From Agelas oroides (Eukaryota; Porifera; Demospongiae; Agelasida; Agelasidae): a stretch of 64,000 bases of DNA. The notes under the pieces are model-generated. The model saw only the letters and a program-made list of their open reading frames with translations. It had not been told where the DNA came from and searched no databases. The stretch's first letter is position 1, and each line of letters starts with the position of its first letter. This document shows, in pieces, positions 45,222 to 56,807 of this stretch. The DNA lies in the NCBI GenBank assembly GCA_949130485.1, contig OX422201.1, positions 5,511,627 through 5,575,626 of the forward strand. The letters run 5' to 3'. Both the position numbers and the translations under genes were made by a program.

Positions 45222-48200
45222 GTGTGCGTGTGCGTGCATGCGTGCGTGCGTGCGTGTGTGTGTGCATGTGTGTGTGTGTGCATGAGTGTATACACACACA
45301 TAATAGAGGATAAACATACCAGTACATGTACTTTATGGCGTATGTTGTATTTCAGGTGGGAGTGGTCCACATTTCTGATGGCTCCAAGCTCTACCTCCTC
45401 CCCACGTCTCCACTGACACAGGAGCTAGGTGAGCCACGTCATGGGACTAAGTTACAACCTCCCACCAGAGCACAGGAGAAAATATGGACTTGCTACACTG
45501 GGCACTCTGTACTTAATTTGCATGGCTTCTATCATGTCGGTGAAAGACCTGGCTATTCAACCAACCTCACTCCCAACCCACTCCCCCCATCTGTGGAGGT
45601 GCGGGAGGGAATGATGTGGGAGCAATGCAATGTGTAATGCAAGTATTATCCACATGCACTTGTGTACCAGGGACATGTAGTGGGTAAATTTGGAACAATG
45701 GCTGTGCACAATGCCTAACTTATATTTGGGACGAGCCTGAGCGAGCCCCACACTAGCGGGACTGTATTGCAAGACACGTGTGCATGTCTGTCTGTCTGTC
45801 GGTTTGCTTGCGGCCATATACCGTAAATTTTATATGCGCATTTAAATATTTTCCAAAAATTGAAGGTATAGGTAGCCTCATGCTCAGTAGGTGAAGGGGC
45901 TACTGCCAGCGTGCAGTGTCGTCTACCCGGAGCGAAGACAGCTCAAGTTGAAGCACGCACGGCAACTTACTTCTTGTTCGTCACGGCAGCTACGGACCGA
46001 CCATCAACGGAAGGCTGCTCGTAGACCGTACAAATTATACACGCCGGGTTGAGATCGCTTCAAGTAAGGGCCATGCATAAATGGCACTCATAAGCGGCAG
46101 AGATTCAGCTCATAAACTTAGTCTATTCATGTGTAGCCATAGTAGCTACCTTGGCTGGAGAAAGGTCACTGCATGCAATTTGTGATACCTACCTTTGGTG
46201 AGGACTTAGCTATTACTATGATGCATTATCAAGTTTGGCCTCTTATAACCGCAAACGGCAGTATACAGTGACAATCTGGCTGTGTGCCATGAAAATCAGC
46301 CGTGTGCTGCTTGCTCAGGCTTGCCCCACGATGTTGAATCATCTGACTAGTAGGATAGACAATGGTGTAATGTTCATGTCATGCAACACCCCAGAGGATA
46401 GGTTACATAGTTCTTTCTTTGATGCGGTATGTCGTGTGTACAGTTTAAATTACATACCTCTCTGTTGTATTTTCCAGGCATCACTCATCCCAGCCATCCG
46501 AAAATACTCCATGGGCTCTTCGTGAAGAAGAGAAGGAGTACATGTATGTTGTCAAAGGAGAATGCTACATTCTTTCTATATTTGCATGGTGTAGTGTGGG
46601 TGGAGAGGGCATACTCTATTCTTCTCCACCCTCTCTAGCTGAAATGAAGCCCCTGCAGTTGTCTGCTCTTGAGAACCAAGCAGCCAAACAGGAAGCAACA
46701 ACTGTCGTCACTCGAAAGAGAAGACGGGTGTCGTTTGCACCAGAAACGCAAGCAACCCACGAAGACGATGACATCATGATCACAAAAGTTGTTGAAAGCA
46801 ACAAGGATTTGGATCTGCAGGAGAGAGATGCTACAACGGCAGGTTCTCCACAGTTGAAAGAGCCCAGAACATTAGACACACCTCATCAACATCCAGGAGC
46901 CGGTAGCAGACTTCTGGAGTCGGCAGTGGGTGATTCTGAGACAGCAAAACCACCTTCAGAAACTCAAGTAGAATCCTCACTTGAGAATCCAGATACTGTT
47001 ATCCCACGCTGTGAAACAAAGCACTCGGAGTCTCCACCTGACTTTCCTGCGAAACTTTTACATCGTGCGCTTGAGGTGGAGGGCCAGCCTAAGGATAGGC
47101 TCAGCGATGAAGACAGCATAGCTAGCAGCGTCTCTAGCGTTACCTCTGATGTCACGACGGGTAAGAAGAAAAGAGGGAGGCCGAAAGGAAGATCAAGAGT
47201 ATCGGCAATCAAGAAGACAAAGACGAATCTTCCAGCAGTAAAAGCTCAAATCCAGGAACTGAAAGAACAAGAGGCTGTGAAAGAGGGGATAGACGCACCT
47301 GAGGGAGTGACAGTGAAGTCCAGGAAACGTCATCGACACAGAACCCAAGGTGGGAAGAGCGCAGCAGCAGTAGCCACAGTGGTGAAAGAGGCTGAGGATG
47401 GGATGGGAGAGAGGGAGAGTGAGGTGGGGGAGAGTGGAAGAGAGGGGGAGACCAAAAAGAGACGGCTCTCCCAGGATGATGGACCTGAAGCCCCAGAAAC
47501 AGCTCGAGGTGAGCCCTAGGCAGCGTTCATTTTAATGACAACTGGAGGTGTATGTATTCTTGATATCATTCATAAGGCCAAACAAAAAAATATTGTTAGT
47601 TTCTCATCCCCATCTGTGCCCGTTTTAACCGTCCATATCGGCTTTTTTTAATGTCACTGTTAGTGGGTGGGTTTTTTACAATGTTGCATACCGTCCCTAG
47701 TGTGGATAAATAGGATAAAAAAACGAATAATTAAGTTTACTTAGTCTAAGCCGTGTTTTTTCTTTCTCCTCTTATACATGTGTTCCCAGATACTAACCAT
47801 TTGCTGTATCAACTCTTGGATGAACAGACTACTCCCATTGTTGAGATTGTTCAGGTAAGAAGGCATTAAATACCTTGATAAATACGAATGTTCTTCCTTC
47901 ATTAGAATTGTCTCTGTATTATAACTGTTTCTACAGGACATTCCTTCCCAAGATGAGGAAACTGTTACCATAGCAACAACTCAGGAGGAGGTTGGCATAC
48001 AGCTGGAGATAACCATCCAAGAAAAAGACGTAGAACCAATGGCTACACAACCGGAGCCAGCCGAACAAGTACAGATTCCTGACCAAGCTGAGTCCATGCC
48101 TGTGGATCAAGTACCAGCGGTAGCAAATGTCAGTATAGCCACCCCGCTCCCTCCTCAACCCACCCCCCCATCCTCCACACATGCAGATACTTCAATAGGT

Positions 48201-51200
48201 GACCGGATATATAAGCGCTTGATGTCGGACTCGAGTGAAATTGAAGAAGAAGTCATCTCTGTACCGACTGACACCGGGTCAGAGATAGTCACGCTAATGG
48301 ACTCTGTAGATCAGTCAAAGTTAATGGACACAACGGGAGACCAGTTGAAGCTGATAGACATGGCAGGAGATCAGTTGAAGCTAATGGACACGACAGGAGA
48401 TCAGCTAAAGCTCATGGACACAGCAGGAAGCCAGCCAAAGCCGATGGATTCAACAGGAAATCAGTCAAAGATGATGAATATGGTAGGCAATCAGCCGAGG
48501 CTGATGGAGACGGCAGGAGATCAGTTAGCCTCATTTCTAGGCCGGCCCGGGAATGAGGCTAGAGACCAGCCAAAGCTGATGAATGTGGTAGGCAATCAGC
48601 CATCTCCAGGAGATCAACCAAGGGTTCCAAGGAGAGTCAGCTATGCTGAATACAAGCAGAGACGAAAGTCAGCCACCGAAAGGCGAGACTCTGGGGGGAA
48701 TGAACCAGGTGTTAGTGAAACAAAAGGCCAGACCATTATCATTCCTGGGTTGGATGTATCTCCTGTAAAATCCCAGGAGGTGGAGAGGTCTGCTGCCAGA
48801 ATTGTGGGTCTTAGTGCTTCGACTGTGATCCCAGACAGTGCTGTCGTTAAGAGAGTTTTGAAAACTGGCTCCCCGTCTCCTGTTGAAAAAGAATCTCCGG
48901 AGAAGGAGAAGGAGATAAAAAGGGAAACGACCACGAAGGAGAAGGAGATAAAAAGGGAAATGACCACGGCTACAACCTCTGTATGCACCTCTCTTGATAC
49001 TCAAAAGCAATTGTCAGTTGTATCTCGGACAGTAGCCAAACAACCCACTGATAACAAGGCCAGGGTGTCTCAAGATCTTCCTCCAAGCAAAGCAGCACCT
49101 ACAAGTACCAGCATTTCAGCAGTGAAAGGAAGCAGTAGCAGTCCAAAATTAGTTATCTCCGATCACTCAAAATCTCCCATTGCTCTAGCCTCTTCGGTAT
49201 CAATAAAAGCCGAGAGAGAGAAGGACAAAGTGCCCACTCCTGTGGTTCAGAGGACCACTGACACTGCTGCTTCTGAGAAGGAATCTGCAGTGAAGAGTGG
49301 TACTTCAAGTAAGGACGTTATTGGCAGAGTTACGCCTTCTCAAGTGTCCTCTGTGTCACCTATCCAGCGGTTCAGCATCCCTGTACACCAGGGAGGGGCA
49401 CAACCCATAGCCCCTGCCACACATGAACCCATCGCCTCCAAACACACACACGAGCCCATCGTCCCCCCACGTCAGCATGAAGCACCTTCTCACTTTCTCC
49501 TACCTCCTCCACCTCCACAGCCTGCTCCTGGTCCTCACGGTCACCCCGGCTCCTGGTTCTCGCCTGCATGGACCAGGAACGTCTTGCCCCCTCACATGCC
49601 ACCACCACCTCAAGATCCTTGGAGATCTATCAGTGGATTCTTTCATGGTGGATATTATGGCCAGTTTCCACCAGGTATTTCTCCCGAAGACATACCACCC
49701 CCACCTCCTGATGAGAGTCCGTCTCCTTCAATCAGTAGTAGCCGTTCTTCACGATCTCCTTCTCTGTCCCGATCAGCCACACCAACTGGAGATGACAGTT
49801 CAGAGGCAGTCGGTGATGAAGAAGGTAAAACTCCAACGACTTCAATTGATGTAGGAACACAAGCCACTTGGAAAATGTCTTCACAGCATATCCAAGTTGG
49901 TTCTGGGTTCAAATTCAGGAGCATGTCAACCCAAACTATCAAACCATTTTTTACCAGGTCACTTGCCATTCAAGTCAACATGGACCCCAAGATGTACAGC
50001 AAGCGAGTGCAGACAAACCCTCCTCATATTGTTAGCTCATTCAGCCAAACGGTTAGTACCAAAACTCGAAACAGAGGTATACAAACTGACCCAGAACCTG
50101 AGCCACCGAAGCCACTTCACCCCGGTCTAGAAGCATTGAAGGTGCTTGTGGGAAATGTTGAGTTTAGTGATGGGGAGGAAATTGTGAAGAAGCTTCGAGA
50201 CTACCTAGCCAAGAGGATTGGGTTGGATACGGAGAGCGTCTCTGATTATGAGCCCATTGACATGTCATGTGATGAGGAACACAGAGGAGAGGACAATGTT
50301 TTTGGAGGAGACGAGAAACCCCAGTCTACTGGTTCACCTGGTATCCCCTCTCCAGTGATTTCTGGAGCTTCAAACATCAGTGAGGGCGATTTGAGTGACC
50401 TGCTTAGTGAGGGAAGTCCTGTGGAAAAGGTCACTCCCATGCCTGAGCCTGACTCTCCCTTGCGTCCTATCAACCCAGATGCAAAAGATAGCCATGATCA
50501 GCGTCATGTGGTAGCAGAGAATGAAACAGCAGTGTTGTTGGAACCCGAAGAGAAGCACCAACCTGCGGACACTGAAACATCATGTCCTTCGGAAATGGAG
50601 ACTACTGTTGATAACAAAGAGAAAACCACATCACAGACAAAACGTGATATCCCTCCTCCTCTGCCCCCTCTTCCCCCTCCATCTTCTAGCCCTCCTCTTC
50701 CTCCTGCACCTCCTGTCTCACCTCCACCTCCTCCCTCTGACCCCCCTCACTTTCCCACTGTCACTGAATCACGAGCGAAGCCTCCATGCCCGCCTGAGCA
50801 ACCACAAACACAACAGCAGTCAGACAGTACTCTTGTTTCAGACCAAGAGCTTTCACCAGTAGATCAACAGCAAACAATAGAATTATTACCACCAAGTCAC
50901 AAAGAACCCTCACTCTCTACCGAAGCACAAGAAGTCCACATGCAAACCTCAGAAACTACGTCTGTTGTGGATTTTCAAAGCGAGGAATTGGATGAATCTT
51001 CCAGTGTTTGTTATGTTCGCTGCATGTCTCTCCCCCCGTTCAAACTCTCTGGTGCTTCAAGCAGAAGCACCCCGTCATCAAGCCCCAGCACTCCAGAGTT
51101 TCCTGATGTAGCTCAGATTGCTCCAGACCACACCGGAGAGGCTAACCGCAGAGCTTGTTCCAGTTCCCCACCTACTGCAAGAAGATTCAAGAAGCCAGCA

Positions 51201-54200
51201 GTGACAAAGGAGGAACTGTTGGCAAAGGTGCGTGCGAAAAAGTCCCCATTTGGTACATGCCTAGAGGCAGTGGCCAAAGAGCCGCCAAAAAAAGAAATGA
51301 TTCCACAAACAAGGATGGAGGAAGAGAGTGGGAATGAAAAGAAAGGTTCCATCGATATGCACCAATTGATGGTGAATTTTCACAACCACATGGCCCAGGT
51401 GGCCTCAAGGAAGGTTCAAGATGTCAGCTGGATCAAATACCACCCTCCTTACTCCGCCCATTACCCCACCATGCCTTGCCCATTTTACTCATCACCAATG
51501 GTTGGATTGTCCCCTCTGACGCAGTTTCCACCCATCAGCTTGGATCATGGAGGCCAACAACGTGCTGTACCAAAAGAGACAGTGCCTCCATCTGTAGGAT
51601 CACCAGGCAGTGTTGAGGTAAGAGTACCACCTGAACCCCATACACCCGCTCCGGTTGAGGACTCCCACACTGCTCCACAGTCTGAATTGTGCACTCCTGT
51701 ACTGTCAGCACAGGTTGGAGAAGCCTGGCTGAAACCAGAGAAAGAACCTGAGCATTATCCATCACCCCTAGCCGATGATGCTGAGGTTAGCTCAATGGTG
51801 AAGTTACCCACACCTAAATGTTCACCTTCACTACCTCTGTCTGAGGATCAGAATACAGTTGTGGTTCAAGTTTCAGAGGAGAAGGGAGGCGGAGGTGAGG
51901 AGGACTCCTCAGCTGAGCCCAGCAGCAAAGAACCAGATGAAGGTAGGACATTGCCAACTGCCATCGCTAAATTGTTGACTGAGTTCTCCAACACTCCTGT
52001 ATCGGACGTTCCAACCCCAAACCTTCCACCACCCACCCCAGACAGCACTCCGTTAGTCAACCTCTCCCTCTCAAGTTTAGCAGAAACCCCCACCACCATG
52101 TTCTACTCTGCCTCAGCCACCCCACAGTCCACTCCAACTGAATGGTTCACCCCATCGCAACAAATCAACCAGCCTGCAGGGACAAGGCAAGCCCGCAGGA
52201 GCATGCTTGGTTTGGCAGCCATTGAGTCTCCCTACGTGCCACCAATTGAGAGAGCCATACCAGAGGAGGAAGAAGAGCCCATGGACGTGTCTAATAAGAG
52301 TCCGAGATGTGGGGAGGATCCTCAGCAAGTGTTCAAGACTGATGCAGCTGTGCTAGAGGATAGTCAAGATCCATCAAGGAGTGATCAACATGATTTAAAA
52401 AGTGACCAGCCTCAGTCAGAACGAACTCAACCTGAAGGTCATGCTGAACAGGGACAAGGAATGCTTGGGTTCTCCTCTGGTGAGTCTAAATCCCAGATTG
52501 ATCACAGTCGATGTAGCCCTGTGACTGATCGCTCTCCGATGGAATTCGTTGATCGCTCTCCAATAGGATTGGCTGATCGCTCTCCAATAGGATTGGCTGA
52601 TCGCTCTCCAGTAGGATTGGCTGAACGCTCTCCGATGGGATTGGCTGATCGCTTTCCGATGGGATTGGTTGGTTATGAATCAGGATCTCCGTCTAAAGGT
52701 CAAGTTTCAGATCAAGGTCAATTTCACAAGGAAGCAAAAGCTGAAGGAGGCATTGAACAAGGTGGTGAAGGTAAAAAAGTAGCAGGAGAGGCGGTGGGGG
52801 CTTCTGACTTAGGTTGTCCAGCGCAGAAACCTTTTCATGAAGTTGTGTCTACAGAACATTCTGCAGAGGTGGCAATATCGCCACGAGCAGACTACGCACA
52901 AGGTACAGAGAGGCGAACAACTGCCAAAGATGAGGAGTGTGGCAAGGAGGAAACTCGGTTTAGCACTGAGGAAGATTTTGAGTCCTCCCCTGAGAAACTT
53001 AGGGGTGCAGACGTAGAAGAGTTCAACTTCAGCAAAGTTGAAAGTCCAGAGAGTCACCCATTGCAATCCCCTCCCTCACCTTGCAGTGCCCCTGACCACC
53101 TAGGTGTACCAACCTCTCCACTGCCTGTGACCACAGCAGACTACTCAGATGATGTACAACGAGTCACCACAGCAGACTACTCAGATGATGTACAACGACG
53201 CAGTGTGGTTTCCAGTTCCTGCATCACGGAGACAGAAACTGAAGAGGCAGCTTCGGAATCTTCTGAGATGGAGCTAGTAGCCAGCCTCGAAGCTGTGAAG
53301 ATTGACTGTCCTGACTCGTGTGGTGACGTACCTGAGAATGACATGAGCCAACGTGAACTGGAGAGCTGTGTCGATTCCACTTTACTCCATGTGGTGACCC
53401 AGGAACTTACAGAGCGGGCTGCAGAGATTTCTCCCAAAGGAGGGCTAATCATTTCAATTCCAACAGACAGATATGCAGTCCAGTCCGGGGAAGTGCTCAC
53501 TCACAATCGTCTCTTCTCTCTTGACCAACTGAGACCCAGTGACCCATCAGACATTTATCTTCGTGTTGACAAGGTGCCATCCCCTTCGAGTTCACATTTG
53601 CCAACTGTCAATGAGAGTTTCACGCCCTTTGGTGAGACTGCATCTCAGTATGAGTGCAAATCGGACAAGGATCATGATGCAATGCAAGGTGACTACAGCA
53701 GTGAAGGACTACATTTCTTCACCGAGGTGGCAACTCCAGAGGTATGTGGACATTTGACCCCTGATTCCCAAAACCCCTCTCCTTCCTCCCAGCATGACAT
53801 GTCCCTTCGCCACTCCTTTCCAAGACCCTCGTTCAAGCCAAGTTCTCTCGCCATTTCCACTCATCCACACACAACTCTCCCATCTGCACTGTCCCCCACT
53901 TCCAATTTGGGTGAATTCATCCCGCTTTCACAGAGGGAAGACGAACCTTCAGTAGTCACTAGTGAACCTTCCAGTCTTCATAGCTGTAACGCAACGCCAG
54001 TAGAGACGACAACAACACCTGCTATTAGCAGCCCACCTCCATGCAGGTCACCACCAGCAACGTCCACTCCAATAGAACACTCTGTGTATTACACACCCTC
54101 TAAAGAACTGGCCCCTGGCTCTTCTTTTCAACGGCTGGATGATACAGCAAAGGACAAACCTCTACAAACAGAAGACACAGTTGTTGACGATGAATTTGTT

Positions 54201-56000
54201 GACAAAGCTACTGCTTTTAATCAATCTACCAGCAATAATGTTAACTGCAGCATCTCTATACAACTGAAAAGCATGCAACTGAAAGACGCTCAATCAATCT
54301 CGGTGGAGTCCACAGCAAGACAACCTGAAACGAAGTCTGCTGGGTTACCGGAAGCAGTCTGCCAGGTTGAGCCTGGGTCTGGAGCAAAGGGAAACTTGGA
54401 GCAGTTTGATTGCTCGAGCAGAAGTGAAACCACGTCACAGCAATTGCTGGAAAGATGTGAAAATCTGGAACATACTAGAGGAGAAGGAATCAGGGGTGTG
54501 AAAGAGGTGGAATCCGAGATAAGCAGTCAAGTGAAGATGCATAAGAAGGTAATCACTGTGGCTTCTTCACCAGTGGAACATGGAAACGGATCAGAAGAAA
54601 CTGTACCTTCAGAAGTTGATCCCAACTGTGGGCAGTTCACTTGCTTGCAGGAGGAAGGGACGAAGCTTGAAGTCCAAGGAGACAGTGACAATTTGGAAGA
54701 AGGTGAGATTGTGGAAAGCAACTTGTCTCAGGACGACAGTGAGTTACCACAGAAAAAAGACCCCGATATTGTGGTGATTGATTTGACAGACTCTCCAAGT
54801 ACATCAATGATTGACCTGACAAAGGATAGCCCAGTCACATTGCCTAGCCGTGGTGTCCATAAAGCGACCAAGAAAACAAAGGTACGCCATACCCCAACAC
54901 GACCACCCCTCTTCGAATCACCACCAATCACGCAAGATACAGCTGGTGTCAGACCCGAGATAGCAAAATTATTAGTGACCCTCCTCCAAGCTGAACATGC
55001 GAAGCAATGCAGTGCTCTAAATGCATCAGTATCTCCCCATTTTACCTCTCAGCCCCTGCTTAGCTCTCCTCCCAGACCATTTGGTCCCAATGCCACCTTC
55101 CAGCCCTTCGGCCCCAGTCCTGTGCCACACACATGTGCTAATGAAGACATTGCACATATACAAATCCAGGCAGTGCTTCCTGCTGGACTAATACCACCCA
55201 CACCTCCATGCTCTACAGTTGAATCAGTGCATCGTTTGATGTCTTCCTCCTCATCTTTCCGCAACCAGAGTCCTGTGTTTAATGTCCTAACCCAAACATC
55301 GCCTCCTCGAGAGATTGGCGCTTCTCAACACTTGACGCAACCCTCCGATTTGGTGCTCTCTAAACCCACCCTCTTAATGCAAGAACAGAATAATATGACA
55401 ATGAATGAGGGCGACCCTCAGCTACGTCAGCAGCCTTGTGTTTCAGAAAACCCCGTTATAGCCTCGTTGGCAAGACAAAGCATGAGTAATAGCCCACCAC
55501 CACATACCTCCAAGTCTACTCATCCATCAGAGTCCTCTCCCGTTCCTTTGAATCAATCTTCAAGTGGTTCAAAGTCTACTTTAAGGTCTAGTTCCAGTTC
55601 TCGGAGCTCCAGCTGTGACTCACCAACTTCTAATCTTGATTCCATTTCCCAGAAGCCGTCCAGCTGGGAGTCTAGGCAGGAAACACCTAGAAGAAGGTCA
55701 CCTCCCTCCCCTCCAAGGAGTCTCTTCCCTCCCTCTCTCTCCCATCAATCTTATCGGCGTAACTGGGACGATGACTTTCCCCCCCACAAATCACACTGGG
55801 ACCTACAACGCTCCCCATACACCCTGCCTCCTCTTACTCTTCACCGCCGCTTCCACCGCCCCATCCCACCACCGCCAGAGTGGCGCTATGGCCCCGCACC
55901 ACGACACAGAAGAGGAGCTCCTTATGACTTGCCTCCTTTAGAATTACGACATAGGTGGCCTGAAGATGATGTCTATTATACACCTAACAGATATTTTTGA
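43070..56000 (+). CDS. Giant SPOC-like, AT-hook, disordered nuclear protein
   Basis: Ten exons: 43070-43105, 43210-43237, 43490-43607, 44024-44130, 45044-45147, 45356-45428, 46478-46543, 46639-47508, 47790-47854 and 47937-56000, all in phase; 3,176 residues. Residues about 1-175 look like a SPOC domain: TVEYLIIQK, GVVHISDGSKLYLLP and HPKILHGLFVKKRRS match the end of DIDO/PHF3- or TASOR-type SPOC folds; the first strands are weak. Then come KRRRVSFAPE (PP1-type RVxF, residues 204-212), an AT-hook KKRGRPKGR near 355, RRVSYAEYKQRRK, an 11-residue repeat (LKLMDTTGDQ) at 48307-48620, Pro-rich stretches, a cluster of Gln-centred LC8-type motifs (about 1128-1210), eight-residue DRSPIGLA repeats at 52525-52670, and two SUMO-interaction motifs (VVIDLTDSP, MIDLTKDSP) near 2770-2785. 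The last exon alone encodes 2,687 residues. Probably a chromatin or RNA-polymerase-linked regulator; function is inferred. An upstream noncoding exon ending near 42592 is possible. Confidence 0.78.
43793..43843. repeat. Short hairpin repeat, TAGTCTC variant
   Basis: TAGTCTCATGCCCAG at the left and CTGGGCATGAGACTA at the right are exact inverted partners. In an intron of the SPOC-like gene. Confidence 0.85.
44409..45040. repeat. 18-bp pyrimidine-rich minisatellite ending at a splice acceptor
   Basis: About 35 units of TCTCTCCTCTTGTSTCRA-type sequence (18 bp, one unit short by two bases). The last unit runs straight into CACAG, the acceptor of the exon at 45044-45147, so the repeat supplies the entire polypyrimidine tract. 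Open frames in all readings (TRGEI or SISPLV repeats) are artefacts of the multiple-of-three unit. Confidence 0.96.
45185..45290. repeat. (TG)n microsatellite
   Basis: About 105 bases of TG with CG interruptions in the intron after the exon at 45044-45147. Confidence 0.95.
48526..48561. repeat. Hairpin repeat inserted in frame in the coding exon
   Basis: 36 bp starting TAGCCTCATTTCTAGG and ending CGGGAATGAGGCTA: the same family as the intronic hairpins. It is read in frame within an 11-residue repeat region and gives ASFLGRPGNEA. The flanking codons (GATCAG before, GACCAG after) are near-duplicates. Confidence 0.88.
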
Positions 56001-56807
56001 TCCACAGAATTGGCTGGTTTACACTCTCAAAAATGCTTCATTCATCATAAAATCAACTAATAATATTTAATGTTCTCCATCGTACATCATGTTACTGATT
56101 ATGTTGACCTTTCTCCGTGTACCAATCTCAACTCAGTTTTGTGGAAACGTCAAGAGTCAGTCATGGTTTCTTCAGATCATAATATACTAGAGGCCAAACT
56201 ATTATTATTGTGTGGTGAGCCAAAGCATGCAGGTTGCAAATGAGGACAGTGGGTTAAGTTTGTCTGCTACTATGGCCTTAATCATGTAATAATGTAATCA
56301 GTGCTGAATGTAAGTTTTACATGCACTCTAAAAATTAAATTTGGGAGTAAAAGGTATACAGATCTGTATGTCAATATCTGTATTGTATGCACAGGTACCG
56401 TGCACTATAGATACATACAGAATCATGTGACTGAGTACAGCTGGTTTGGGAACCTGCATGCAGGAACAGTCATTATAACACAGTGGGGACAATAATTATG
56501 CTATTTAATTGTTGTGTGTCGAGGCCTCAGAGAGTTCGAGATGTAGTTCATGCAAATTCACTGGATTTGCAACAATCTCCAAACAATCTACTCCAGGCCA
56601 TCATTTATAGTAGAGCCCCACATCCAGGCTTAGTCTCATGCCAAGCCCATGTGTGCCTCCTGGCATGAGGTCTGGGGGTGAGACTAATGCAGGCTAGAGG
56701 AGTCAGTATAATACTCAACATGTTCACAGCATAATGATTACAGTGGCACTGGTCACACGTGGGATGCATGCATGGATATGAATGTGATAAGGATGTGTGT
56801 GGGTGTG
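56001..56807. other. Convergent 3' region, SPOC-like gene / RAD1
   Basis: No coding signal seen. It holds the 3' untranslated region of the SPOC-like gene, with AT-rich sequence, and a TAGTCTCATGCC...GGCATGAGG...AGACTA hairpin repeat at 56631-56686. Confidence 0.6.
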
